Of a DNA stretch of 64,000 nucleotides, positions 23,901-34,524 are shown piece by piece. Made by a program: the position numbers and the translations under genes. Below the pieces are notes generated by a model. That model did not search any database. It saw only the letters and a list, made by a program, of their open reading frames with translations, and was not told where the DNA came from. This DNA comes from Mixia osmundae IAM 14324 (taxonomy: Eukaryota; Basidiomycota; Mixiomycetes; Mixiales; Mixiaceae): contig NW_014575550.1 in NCBI RefSeq assembly GCF_000708205.1, positions 266,913 to 330,912 of the forward strand, read 5' to 3'. Numbering within the stretch: position 1 is the stretch's first letter; each line of letters begins with the position of its first letter.

Positions 23901-24443
23901 TTGCGTAAGCTAATGTCAGCATATCCAAGCGCACAAGGTTGGTCTTGCGCTACCTCCTCGAATCGAGATCTGCTGACGGTGACGATAGGTGAAGCGCAGA
24001 ATGTCCTACTAATCGCGCTGTCGTCTCTGCTCAAGCACGTCCCCCAGCAGATCTGCGTCTCGGAATCGCCCAATCTGATGCCGATGTTACTTTCAGCTCT
24101 CGAAGTGACCGACGATGAGCTGCTCGCAAACGTGCTGGACACCTTTGCGATGCTCGCTCTTACTGCGCCGGAGTCGGTCATTCCACACGTTTCGATCCTC
24201 GTCAATGCGCTCATACGCAGCTGCACTCTGACAGCCAAGTCGGACAGTGCGACTGCTGCCGCTGCCCGCATCTCAGCACTGAAATGTTTGGCGGCGTTCC
24301 CGGATATGGTGCCCTACCTCAAACTGCATCCACAGAAAGCGACAGTGCTGCGCGCGCTCGGCAAAGCTGTGGATGATCCCCGGAAGCCGGTCCGCAAGGC
24401 CGCGGTCGACTGTCGATCAAAGTGGTACAAGTATACATCGTGA
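20958..24443 (+). CDS. MET18: MMS19/Met18, cytosolic Fe-S targeting and genome maintenance factor
   Basis: HEAT-repeat protein of the cytosolic iron-sulfur assembly targeting complex, which loads clusters on polymerases, primase and helicases such as XPD. The N-terminus (CERIVSKELTLLGLVKLLGS ALTEEDD) and the signature DLFDITFCYFPITFTPPP, DPYGISSEDL and ACLSATPRFGPLALP are diagnostic. These are spread over about six exons with introns near 21198, 21350, 21513, 21660, 21850 and 22090-22136. The last exon is long and ends in VRKAAVDCRSKWY, typical of the family. Of three nearby ATGs (20958, 20973, 20979) I chose the first. Only 32 bp separate it from the eIF4E stop, and its own stop is 3 bp from the UBC7 stop on the other strand. 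Confidence 0.93.
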
Positions 24444-24446
24444 GAT

Positions 24447-25246
24447 CTAACTAGACGGTACACCCAGTTGTTGTCTGACAAACGCACGAATAGAAGCCTC
24501 ATAACCTGCTCGGTCAGTGCGATAGGCCTTGCTTGCGTCTACATTTGCTCCTGATTCAATGTTGGGCTCTGGGACGCGGTTGAGGCTCCAGCAGCAATAG
24601 AGCTGATTGACTGACCTGCAAGCATGGAAACGACGCTGAGCAAGACCTTGTCGACAGACTGGACTGGCGACCATCGCTCGCTCGATGATTCGTACTGGTT
24701 CGGATCGTCGCCGGGACTATGCAGAATGGAGATACAGACCTCCCCGTTCGCATAGACTGTGATGAGGGACACCCATGAGCGGCAACATCGATGCGCGAGG
24801 GCAAGAATGCGCGTACTGTTGGGATGGAACAAGGGCGGCGTGAAGCGCATCTGTCAAAAGTCGAAGTCAGTGAATCCATGTACAGACGGACATGCTGTCG
24901 CCATGATCACCTTGGGCGGATTGAGAGGATAATCTCGTGGGAACGTGAGTGTAGCCACGAAGATGCCGTTCTCAAAGGGAGTCTCGTCGGGTCCCTTGAC
25001 GAGGCACTCCCAGGTGAAGAAGTCTGATTCTGCCACGGGACCTGGGATTTGCTCGTCAGGGCCGGCGATACTTCACTGGATTGAGCCTACCTGCGACATA
25101 CATATCATCCGACTTGCCGCCGCCTGCCGTGAGCTGCTTGTACTGCCGTACGCTACATGAGCTGCGCACGCGATCATGCTTGCCGACCAGCAGACCTCTG
25201 TCATGAGTCGCTTGAGTGCCGTGGAAGCTTGCTGTCGTGTGCTCAT
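24447..25246 (-). CDS. UBC7: ubiquitin-conjugating enzyme E2, Ubc7/UBE2G type
   Basis: E2 enzyme normally working at the ER with Cue1 and the Hrd1/Doa10 ligases in ERAD. Six exons. Joined sequence: [59 protein letters not shown], active-site Cys in [10 protein letters not shown], the acidic extra loop [18 protein letters not shown] that marks Ubc7/Cdc34-type E2s, then [17 protein letters not shown] and a helical tail. Introns lie between 25036 and 25090 and at several later points, each about 45-60 nt. Start ATG at 25246. A membrane tail is absent, as expected for Ubc7, which is recruited by Cue1. Confidence 0.93.
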
Positions 25247-25364
25247 GCTGGCTCTGCTCGACTGAGCGGTCTGGATCTGCTATCTGCTGGCTCAGTGACG
25301 CGGATAGTTGACATCGAAGACGACAGCTGGACAGCCACGTCATCGATTCATCTTACCATCTGAC

Positions 25365-25538
25365 ATGCCCGGCGTATCACCAGCGGCAGGCAACAAGGTC
25401 TCTCCCGTCGACCAAGGCGATGGCTCCTCAGGTCCGGCCCCAACGCCCGAGAACCCAGGAGGGATGCATCCCGAGGGCTCAAGTCAAGGCAAGCTCGATC
25501 ACACGCTCGATGATTCGACACTTTCTGATCGTACATGA
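25365..25538 (+). CDS. hypothetical small protein (57 aa)
   Basis: ATG at 25365 opens a polar, Gly/Pro/Ser-rich frame without recognisable domain, ending in TGA at 25536-25538. A second short frame (42 aa) starts at 25535, overlapping as ATGA. The two may be exons of one gene whose splicing I cannot define. It lies about 120 bp from the divergent UBC7 start. Codon content looks plausible, but evidence is weak. Confidence 0.3.
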   Translation: MPGVSPAAGNKVSPVDQGDGSSGPAPTPENPGGMHPEGSSQGKLDHTLDDSTLSDRT

Positions 25539-25663
25539 GCCGCTTTCAAGCAGGACAGGCACCCAGACATTTCCAACCGCCGGTAGATCCCTCCAAGCAG
25601 AACATCGACTCTTCCTCTCGCGTTCGTGTGCCGGACGGCGTCGAAGCCCAAGGCAGGCCCTGA

Positions 25664-26138
25664 CTGCCACTTGAGTGAAGTGAATCCTCACGCCGTGCCG
25701 GTCAGGCTCAAGCGTACCTCAGCCGCCAACCAATGACGCTGCGCAAGCCTTTGAGAATCCAATGGCGATGCGCGAGCCCGTCGGAAAGCTGCTAGACGGC
25801 ATCGAGGCCGTGAGCAGCTCTTGCGCTCGTCAAGTCAGCACACCGCTGATCGAACACACAGATGCTGCAAGCCATTGGAACGGAGATGCAAGCGTCTAAC
25901 AGCGGCTCAAATCAGCACCATCTCATCACGAAGCTAGAGTCCTGGAAAAAGGAGGCTCAGACATGGTCTGGCGATCGCTCAAGCAAATTATAGTCAGATC
26001 ACAAGGGCCTCTCTCACTTTTGATGCATCCACACGTTCGCTGTGAAACAGTCTGCCTATACCTGTGAAACGTCAGTGCGAGATCAGCGATCGCTCGGCGG
26101 ATCAGATAGGCTGCAGTAGCTATCCGGCTACAGCAGGG
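25664..26138. other. gene-poor interval, about 475 bp
   Basis: Short open stretches (for example around 25730-25900) have no recognisable protein. This may include the 3' part of the small gene to the left and the 3' UTR of the acidic protein to the right. Confidence 0.4.
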
Positions 26139-28733
26139 TCAGTGGTTCGCGGCAAGAGATTCAAACGCATGAACCCGGGCCGTTTCGCCGTGATGCGCTG
26201 GCCGGGGGGCGAGAAGTAGACTCTTGATGCTGACTTGCAAGGAGGTGCGCGATCGGTGCCAAGGCGTCTCGATCGAAGCGTTCGAGCCGCCTGTTGTGGA
26301 TGAATGCTGACATTGAGGTGTGTGATGCAACCGATGCGGCCGGGTCCGTGCGGTCAAGCAGCAACCTTTGGCCTTTTGCTGGAGCCTGCTGTCACAACTC
26401 AGATGAGGCTTGACGAGCAGATGAGGCAACTCACCAGCAGGGTCTACTCCATCGACAGGGTACCCGGGAGAACCTTCAAGGTTGCTATGCGCTCTTTTTG
26501 GAATGGCTTCGCGTGCCTGCATGTCGGAAGCTCTATCGCTATGGTCGGCTTGCCCACAGATATTAGTTCGAGCTGACATACGGTCAGGCAGCAACGTACT
26601 TGATAATGCTGTTGCGGTTTGCGTGAGACTATGTGTGCTTGTACTCGGAGAGATGAGGCCATCTGTCTTGGCTTCTGCTTCTGCAATCTCGCGCAGTGCA
26701 GCTTCGTCACCATCTAGCTCGTTCTGTGATGCATTCATCCTCTCGCCTGCGAGCTCGTGCCGTGCTGTAGCGTCCTCGACAGGATCAGCTTGATCGGTGA
26801 TCTGTCGTTCGTCAACTTCGCTATGCTTTGCTGCCTCCATTTCATCTGGGTCTTCTCCCTGGCTGACTCCTGCACTACCGGCATGCTCGTCATCCGCTTC
26901 ATCTTCGTCTCGCGGTGCCTCGTTTGACTCTTCGCGTCCATCATCACTACGAGCAGACTCCTTCTCGGCTTCAATCGCCTTTGACAGAGCGTCCTCGACA
27001 AAGTGGCCTTCTTGTCCCTCCACAGGGGAGCTTTCCTCTGCTTGCAGTAAAGGTCTCACAGGGTCCTCAGATCATGTCAAGGACAGGGCTTACCAGAGTC
27101 TCCCAGAGAATTTGCCATGTAGTCCGCGAGCGTGTTGAAGCGGAAAACCAATCGTGGACTTTCAGCAATCGTCAGTCGCAATCTTCCTGGGAGATCACAG
27201 CCACGGTGCAAGCGCTCGAGATCATACAGGCTCAGTTCGCGCGTGTAGACGTTGTCCTGCTTACCCCGATGAGTAAAGAGTGTAGCCATGCGAGTATTGG
27301 CTTACCTCGGGGATCTGGATATCCAGATCGTCGATACAGATTGTCATCTCGAGCTGCTCATCGTAGAAGAATTCAAAATGGATGTGCAACTCCGTAATGA
27401 GATTCTCGAGTTGGTTGTAGTATAGTTCGTGCGATTCTCCAAGCAAGACGGGTATTGTTGAGGCATCCGGGTCAGTCGAAGGATCGCCATTTTCGTAGCT
27501 CTCGAGGTCAGACTCGTGTTCACAAAAGAGCGCAAAGAGCTGCCCTCGGACTGTGATGAGTACTGGCGGCGCGCACAGTGGGGGCGTCGACGTCTGACGG
27601 ACATCTCGAACGCGCTTAGCGTCAGGAGGATCGTAATAGGCCAACATGGCATTGCTGAAGACGGCTCGCGATAAGCCCTTCTTGTTGAGCGTGGGACGCT
27701 GTGCAGTCGAGCCAGCATGCGTGCCGGATCCGCAGTTGTCGCTCCTTCGATGGACTTCGATCCGGTTGATCTGAGTCGTCGCGTGCTCACTGTCCTCGGC
27801 ACCTTCGTCGCCACCCTTCTTGCCACCTTTGATGTTCTGCTGGTTGGTAGTTACCTTGAAATTCTTTCCTTCCGCCTCGTCTTCGCTCTCAGCGTCTGCA
27901 CCGTCACCGCCCTCATCTTGGCTCCCGTCGCCCTCAACGGCCGAGCCGTCATCGTCAGTCTCCTGAATCTTCACATTGTTAACCTGCTTGTCACTTTCGG
28001 CGCTCTTGTCGGTGCTTTGCTCCTGCGTCTGCTTCATATTGACGGAGCCATCTCTGCCGCCACTCATGGTTTGTTCCTGCTCCTGATCCTCAGATTTGGA
28101 GCGCTGACTTTGACCAATGATATGCGATCGTGCGCTACCCTTGGTCGACTGTGACTGCTCAGAGTTGCTGGCAAGCGCGCCACCTCGCGTGTCATCAGGC
28201 TCGACGCTGCCATCACCGACATCGCCATGCCGCTGTATGGCGCCATTTGCGTCAGGCGTACGATGCCGAACGGCGTCAGAGGACCGGCCCGCATGACTCT
28301 GAAGATCCAGTCCGTCACGTCCGATTACGGCCGACCTGCCGAGGACGGAAATCTGTCTACCATCATCACGCGACATTACGCGAGGCGGGGACCTGAAGCC
28401 GAGTGCGTCGTTCGCTTGACGGTCATGTGACCCATCATGGAGTGCAGCAACCGTCAAAGGACCTTGTTTATTGCCGTCAGGTGCGGCCAACGCTTGCATG
28501 TGAGGAGACTCGTGAGCTTTGAGGAAATCGTCGAGAGGCTCATCCGGTAAGACAAGCGTCTCCGATGGCGTCTTTATGTCGACAGGTATGGCATCTTCTT
28601 CATCCTCCTGATCTCTTTCTGCCTGCATGTCATCCTCTTGAGCGACCTCGTCCGACATTCTCTCGAAATCCTCCTGCTCGGGCGCGGCATCCATCGGCTC
28701 ATCCTCGTGCGAGGAGCGCATTTCTTCGTCCAT
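26139..28733 (-). CDS. acidic protein of unknown function with a conserved central region
   Basis: I do not recognise this gene. The ATG at 28733 opens a long disordered, Glu/Asp/Gln-rich region (about 300 residues). A folded-looking segment follows: ALFCEHE, LLGESHELYYNQLENLITEL, FFYDEQLEMTICIDDLDI, then, after an intron beginning at about 27310 and ending near 27270, NVYTRELSLYDLERLHRGCD and RLVFRFNTLADYMA. A second intron (about 27074-27020) leads to another very acidic tail. The last 150 residues before 26139 look like non-coding read-through, so the true end may lie near 26600. The central part resembles a small alpha/beta domain and could be tested by fold prediction. It is tandem with the TRIP4-like gene upstream. 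Confidence 0.6.
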
Positions 28734-28948
28734 GACTTGTCTGTGGTCACGTCGCAGTGGCGGCAGCACGAAGCAGCTTCAAGACATCGATCGTGCTGTC
28801 AGAAGTAGGGCAGGTTCTGCTTCAGTTTCAGCAATCTCAGTGGATTTCCGCGTTTTCGTTGCATGCAACCGCATATTGCAAGCTACACGTAGCGTGACAT
28901 TACACGTCGGCTCATGCGACGATCTTCAACTTTCATGCCTTCGACGTA

Positions 28949-29992
28949 TCAATCCATTGACAGCCTGACGCCATCGTCGAATGGGTCCGACCAGCCAACA
29001 AGACCATCGTGAGGATCCTCTCGCTCTGGGCGAGACAGCGCGCTGGGCTCACGGGCTCTACTAGTAGCAACGGTGAGCTTGCCTGACTTGCCAATGCTGA
29101 GCGTCTTGTGTTCCACCTCAGCTTGTGATCGTGCATAGGCCTTGTCGACCGCTCTCCCGACACCTCCTGTTCTGTCTGCGTAGCCTGTCGCAGCTGCTCT
29201 CGCAGGCGTAGAAGTAGTGATGCTGTCGAGGCCGGGGAAGCGAATGACTGCTGCCTCTGCGAGCCGCTGCTGCTCTTCCTGCGCCCTTTTGAGGCGCTCG
29301 GACTCGAGCAAGCCGCTCACTTGTAGCGCCAGAGATGCTTTGCTCGCCTCGAGGACGTCCAAGGAAGCTAATTGGCCGTACTGGCACGACGGACAAGATG
29401 CGAGTGGCGAGTTTGCATGACAGACGATGAGAGCACAACCCGGGCAGATAGGAACGTAAGGCGACAACGCGTGTTGACGGCCTTGGCAGAAGCAGCGACG
29501 GCCTGTATGGCTGGCCGAAGTACCCGAGACAATGCTGAGCTCGCGCCTGAGCTTGGCCAACTCAAGCTTAGCGGGCTCGCTCAAGCCATCCTCGGCCCGG
29601 GCATCTGAAGGTCTCGCTCTGTCTCTTCGAGGTGCTTTGCGAGCTTGAGTTTGAGAGGATCCAGCGGCAGGGCGTGGAGCGGCACCAGACTGGCGGGGCA
29701 CGAAGCGTAGGTTGCCCCTGCCGTGCCGATCCACATTCTCATCATCGTCCCAGATGAGTCCAGACGGAGTTCCTGACGAGGGCGCAGTGTTCAGACTGGC
29801 AGTCGAGAAGCGCACTGCTGCCAATCGGACAGCAAGCTCCCTCTGCTGCTGGCCCGGCCCCAGCAGGCCGTCGAGATAGTCAAGGAGCTCTCCACGCGTG
29901 CCGATCGTAGAGATGTACGGCACAAGTTGGCTGCGCACCGTCGCCTGATCCAATCCGGTGAGAACACTTAGCTCGCCGGCTAGCGCCTCCAT
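28949..29992 (-). CDS. TRIP4/ASC-1-like zinc-finger protein
   Basis: The C2HC5 zinc finger of activating signal cointegrator 1 is clear: RRCFCQGRQHALSPYVP followed by CPGCALIVC and CPSCQYG (residues about 170-215). The animal protein belongs to the ASC-1 complex with ASCC helicase, active in ribosome rescue and alkylation repair. The N-terminal 60 residues are helical (VLTGLDQATVRSQLVPYI), as in TRIP4. The protein is 347 aa and ends without the ASCH domain of animal TRIP4. ATG 29992 is taken, because the longer frame upstream overlaps the ATP12 promoter and its leader looks unlike a protein. It diverges from ATP12 with about 100 bp between starts. Confidence 0.82.
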   Translation of the reverse strand: MEALAGELSVLTGLDQATVRSQLVPYISTIGTRGELLDYLDGLLGPGQQQRELAVRLAAVRFSTASLNTAPSSGTPSGLIWDDDENVDRHGRGNLRFVPRQSGAAPRPAAGSSQTQARKAPRRDRARPSDARAEDGLSEPAKLELAKLRRELSIVSGTSASHTGRRCFCQGRQHALSPYVPICPGCALIVCHANSPLASCPSCQYGQLASLDVLEASKASLALQVSGLLESERLKRAQEEQQRLAEAAVIRFPGLDSITTSTPARAAATGYADRTGGVGRAVDKAYARSQAEVEHKTLSIGKSGKLTVATSRAREPSALSRPEREDPHDGLVGWSDPFDDGVRLSMD

Positions 29993-30094
29993 CGCTCGAG
30001 CACTTCGACGCAGTCGTTGGGTACCTATCCTGTACGTAGCGCCACACGTTGCAAGATCGCGTGCGACTCGACGCTGAGCGCTGATCAGCCGAAG

Positions 30095-31210
30095 ATGACG
30101 GCTTGCTGCCTCTGTAGCATGCGGGCCGCACAGAGGCTCAGGGCACCTGCCACCTTGAAGGCTCCTGTAGCTACGCGGAGCCGAGGCTACGCTACTTCGG
30201 CAGAGAAGATTCGCTCGCTTGAGGCTGCCCTCGATCCCACTAAAGAGCCCAGCCAGAGTGCCAGTAGGTGCAGCTTGTGCTGGTCTTTGGGGCCCCGTTG
30301 ACAGCGCTATCAACGCCAGAAGTAGAGAGAACATTCAAGCGCTTCTGGAAGGATGTCCGTCTCGATCCACGCCCCGACGGTCTGTCTGCGTACTCGTGAA
30401 CTACAAGCGAATGAAGCTTAGCTGCCCGCCACAGGTCATATCGCTGTCTTGCTGGACAAGCGAACGCTCAAGACGACCTCCAACGTTCCCCTGCTGCTTC
30501 CAAGACGCAATCTTGCAGCAGCGCTACTCATTGCGAATGAATGGGACAATCAAGACAAAGTACTCAAGCCTCACTCGCTGCCCATCGCACGTACACCAAT
30601 ACCTGCATACGTACCGAGCTAAGCATACCCCTTGCAGACCTCTCTGGCTTCCCGAGCGATTGATGGCATGTCCACCCCAGAACAGCGCAAAGAAATCGGA
30701 CAGGGCTTGCTCAAGTATCTTGACACCGATACCATTTGCTTCCATGAAGAGGAGCCGCCTGCTCTAGTCGATCTGCAGAAACGACACTGGCTCCCTCTCA
30801 TCACCTGGGTTAACGCCACCTTTGGGACAGACATTGCGCCTTTTACGACCCTCATGGGCACGAAGCAGTCCGCACGTACTGTCATCGTCTTGGCCAAACG
30901 CATAGAGTCCTACGATAGCTTCACGCTCGCCGCTTTCGAGCGCGCTGTTCTCGCTAGCAAGTCTTACTGCATCGCCCTGGGTCTCATTGAGGGCGTGCTC
31001 AGCGTGAACGAGGCGAGCGATTGCGCCCACGTCGAGGTTAACAGCCAAGTCGAACGGTGGGGCCAGGTCGAGGACAGTGCGTGCCGTTCTGTGCATCAAT
31101 CTGCCGGAGGAGGCTTACCCGGACGTACAGCGCACGACGTCGACCATGAAGACATACGGACGCGCTTGGGCAGCGCCGCGATGTTTCTTGCAGCTGTTCC
31201 CGGCCCTTAG
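30095..31210 (+). CDS. ATP12: mitochondrial F1-ATPase assembly chaperone Atp12
   Basis: Chaperone that binds F1 alpha subunits in the mitochondrial matrix. The N-terminus is basic and Ser/Ala-rich, like a presequence (ATG 30095, alternative 30119). Conserved blocks follow across short introns: VERTFKRFWKDV, AVLLDKRTLKT, IANEWDNQ, SLASRAIDGM, YLDTDTICFHEEEPPALV, SYDSFTLAAFERAVLASKS, VEVNSQVERWGQVED and, after the last intron (about 31078-31131), THDVDHEDIRTRLGSAA. All family blocks are present in order, so the gene is intact. Confidence 0.92.
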
Positions 31211-31276
31211 ATGATGCATCTCGGGAGATTGCAGGGCTTCGTACAACATCGATGCTCAAATGTTTGCGCTACGCAG

Positions 31277-33301
31277 TCATCTCTTCATGCTTGGCTTTGA
31301 GAGCTTCGCAGGCACAGGCTGCGGCGTCATCACAGGCTCGTTCTTGAATTCGTCCTTGAGACTCAGGAGGTGCTTTCGCGCGATATCGTCAGCACGAGCC
31401 TGTTTCGAGGCCCTAAATATATCGTCGATGTTAGGCCGAGCGATGAGTTTGGTCGAGGTCTGAGCCAGCACATAGAGTCCGGGCTGTCCGTCGCCGCGCA
31501 AGGTGCCCCTGATGCGATGATCACCTACGTCGGGCTCAGCATCAACGGCAGCGATCTCTTGCAGGAAGCCAGCATCGGCACCCGAGGTCACCTGCGCTAC
31601 AGGTGAGCACAAGGTTCGACCGAGATAGCGGCCATACATCGTAGCGTATCTCCCCAATGTTCATGCTTATGCGACCACTGGCATGGAAGTTGAACGTTCC
31701 AATCTTGCCTTCTGGCAGATTTTCGAGAATCTGGCGTCCGAGCATGCCTCCGCTCTTACCCCAGCCTTGCCAATGTCCGGCCTTGTAAGGAGGAGCGCGT
31801 ATATTTTGCTTAGTCTCGATCGTTTGTTTTGTCTCTGCTTGGTCGTGATCTAATCTGTCAATGGTTGGCTCTGAATCTGGCGGTCGAAAGGCAGGAAAGA
31901 AGCGAGGGAATTGCATAACGAAGAAGTCGTGATCTGTGCCAGGCTCGCCAAAATCAAGACTGTCGAATTTAGCTTTGATGGCTTCCTGCTTGATCGAGAC
32001 GGTCGTGTCAAGCTCGCCAATCTGATCGACGTTCGAGTCAAGCGGCTCTTCTCCAGTAAAGTTGCGCGAAGCCCTCGCAGCGTTAGTGGGCGTAGCAATG
32101 CCAGAGGACAATATTTGAGAATCGCGATCGTGATCTTCCTCGGGTTTGACTGCATATTGTCATGTCAGTGACTTTTTACGACGCACAAATTTCAGCAACC
32201 TTGACTGTGATGTGACTGAGGGAGATGGCGGGACATTTGCGCTTGTTGCGCTTGTAAGTACTGTCGCTGCTCTTCGCTCTGTTGCTCTTCCTGACGCATC
32301 TCCATCTCGATCTCATCCTCGTGACGTGCGTACGCCTCTCGAGCGACGCTGTCGTCCTCCGGCAAAGTAAGCGGAGCCATAGAACCCTCTTTGCCTATGT
32401 CCTTGAGCGCGATCATGCGGGTGTGTCGTACCAGCTTATATCGCTCCTCATCTTCCTGATCTAGATCGTTCTCGATAAAGTCTGCCATGTCATCCCCGTC
32501 AGGATCCCCGTCCACTCCTGCCGTGTCGGGATCAGAATCGTATTCAGTCTTGACGAATTCCGCTTCTGCTTTTTTGGCGTTTGCCTTGGACCCAGCGTCT
32601 CCAACCAGGTCAAGATCAGCAATCGAAGGCCGGAATGAGGATGCGCGCATGTCCTCTGCGACTCGCTTCTTTGTCTTGGCTTTTTGCAATGTGCGTCAGC
32701 TCCTGATCAACACGGCCGAAGGGGCGGGCCTACGCGCAAGAGCAGGACCTTGAGAGAGCGGACCTGTCGCGGTCCGACTGATGGGACCACGGTCTCGTCG
32801 TCGGAGAGGAACTCCATCGGGGTTCGCAAGCAGCTCACTGGGCGCCGGAGGATTTGAATCCGGCTCTTGTTTTATCGACGGTAGACTATGGACACCACGT
32901 CAGCAGGGGCGGGCTTTCTCCAGTGAGTGAAAGGCAGACTGTGCAGCGGCGCTCAGATTGGGCTTGAACTTCATCGTCTTGCCGGAGCCCTTGACATAGT
33001 CCTGCTTGAGTGTAGTCGGCTTGCTCAACGCTCTAGAGGAGGATGCCGCCCGACGAGCAAGGCTGGCCGTATGCGCCGAATCATCATAGTATGTCGACGA
33101 CGTCGTTGCGCCTTGCGATGCATCGACGGCTCTACTTGACTGCTCTCTTGTCATTGGACGAGCTTTCTTTGCCCCCGCCGGCGTAGGTGTGCTTTGGGCT
33201 TGCGCATCGCCGTTGGCTCTCTCTTTGCCCTTTTGCGAGGCAGACGGAGCTTGGGGGAGCCCAGCTGTATCTTCAGCCATCGTCACATCTTCACTCATCA
33301 T
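31277..33301 (-). CDS. RPC53: RNA polymerase III subunit RPC4 (Rpc53)
   Basis: Pol III-specific subunit that with Rpc37 forms the TFIIF-like heterodimer for termination and reinitiation. The start is MMSEDVTMAED at 33301, then a disordered basic region (KTMKFKPNLSAAA), an Arg-rich stretch PLRRRDRGPISRTA in exon 2, the conserved VAEDMRASSFRPSIADLD, and an acidic section. The C-terminal domain reads FFVMQFP, PEGKIGTFNFHASGRISMNIG and DAGFLQEIAAVD. Four introns; exons 1-2 join only if a 54-nt intron starting at GTCTGCC is removed. About 45 basic residues follow the last conserved block (PNIDDIF), longer than I expect for the family. Confidence 0.88.
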
Positions 33302-33404
33302 GTCCCCTCGATTGTCCTGGACGCCAGGCTCGCGTTGAAGACGAGCGAGGTACTTTCAGGTTTCGGTTGCTAGGCCGGGCACTCGCTCGCTCGGCAGCAC
33401 TGAG

Positions 33405-34178
33405 ATGGAGGCATGCCAGCTCGAGGATGAGCACGCTCGCTGGAGCAACGTGCGAGAGCTCGAGGAGCAAGCGAGCAGATCTCTACGCCTGCACAGATTG
33501 CAGCTGCTCCATCGGATAGATGCCATGGTTGGGCTGTTCAAGCAAGCCGATGCTGCCGGTTTGCAAGCTCTCCACTTTGTGCATTCCTGTACCGTCCAGT
33601 TCGGCATCTACACGAGCTTCTGGCAGGCCATAAAGCGCCGAGCCTCGCAACAGGGCAGCCCTACCCTCGCACACAGAACGAGGGAAAGAGCGAGCCAGAG
33701 CGTGTCATCCCAGATGAGTCGTCTTCACGAACGTCGGGCAGACGCAGTCAGAGATCTTCTGCGAGCTATCGATGGCCTCTCGGGCTTGCTGGATGCGATC
33801 AGAGAGCTCACGCACGAGCTCATCAACCTAGCCAGCGCTTCGCACGACGCTCAGCTACACGCCATGGTGCAGACCGTGCAGAGATACCTGGCAGAAGCTC
33901 GTCAGTCTATGCAAAGCCGCTACGATCACATCCATCACATCATCCGCGAGCTCAGACTATGTCCTGGCTGGCTCGACGCAGATGGCGTTGCGCCCGACAA
34001 CGATGTCGCTGCCAGGCTGCGTGCAGTCGAATTTGAGGCTCTCAGACATTGGGATCCAGACGATCAGATGCAGGCCTCGCAGCATGATAGCGCACCGGAG
34101 CAGCTCGTCGCTGCACATGCAGGACAGGCAGACGAGCCTGGTGTCGACGACCTCACAGCCCTCCTGAGCGCGTGGTGA
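33405..34178 (+). CDS. hypothetical helical protein, 257 aa
   Basis: Single-exon frame, almost wholly alpha-helical in appearance, with heptad-like Leu/Ala spacing (residues about 10-45 and 100-175) and an acidic C-terminal tail. No catalytic motif or membrane segment is seen and I do not recognise the family. It is divergent from RPC53 with about 100 bp between starts, and codon use resembles its neighbours, so it is probably real. Confidence 0.6.
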   Translation: MEACQLEDEHARWSNVRELEEQASRSLRLHRLQLLHRIDAMVGLFKQADAAGLQALHFVHSCTVQFGIYTSFWQAIKRRASQQGSPTLAHRTRERASQSVSSQMSRLHERRADAVRDLLRAIDGLSGLLDAIRELTHELINLASASHDAQLHAMVQTVQRYLAEARQSMQSRYDHIHHIIRELRLCPGWLDADGVAPDNDVAARLRAVEFEALRHWDPDDQMQASQHDSAPEQLVAAHAGQADEPGVDDLTALLSAW

Positions 34179-34430
34179 CCAATGACGCGGACGCGGTGAC
34201 ATTGGCGCGCAGCTCGGGCGATCATCCTCGCTTACGCGAAATCTCCCCATCTGTGACGAAGGCGATCGCGCGACAATTTCGGATGATCGGAACCACGCAA
34301 GCGATCGGCCTTTCAGGCGCGGCATTCCTTACGGCCATATCGCACGCTCTACCCGCTAAAGTGTACGGACGCTGACACGCACATGCTGACTATGCAAAAT
34401 CCGAGGAGTCAGCAAGTCAGCGAGGTGTCG
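34179..34430. other. intergenic and promoter region before the MFS gene
   Basis: No ORF of interest. Close to its right end it has a GAGTCA (inverse of TGACTC, the Gcn4/AP-1-type core) and two AGTCAGC words about 10 bp apart (34408-34422). These could be regulatory sites for the transporter; this is inference. Confidence 0.4.
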
Positions 34431-34437
34431 TATAAAG
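34431..34437 (+). promoter_or_regulatory. TATA box of the MFS gene
   Basis: TATAAAG lies 88-94 nt before the transporter ATG, at a normal distance for a fungal core promoter. TATA-containing promoters usually belong to inducible genes. Confidence 0.45.
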
Positions 34438-34524
34438 AGTAGCTTGCGTGATTCTTGCATCCTATACACCGTCAGCCTTGTCGCACAACGTCTTCTGTCC
34501 CAAGGAAGAGACAGATACAGCGCC

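Noticed and set aside
28130-28430. Plus-strand Arg/His-rich ORFs
   Set aside because: Antisense to the acidic unknown gene; acidic codons read backwards give such peptides.
32830-32850. tRNA B-box-like GATTTGAATCC
   Set aside because: It lies within an RPC4 exon and no cloverleaf can be built around it.
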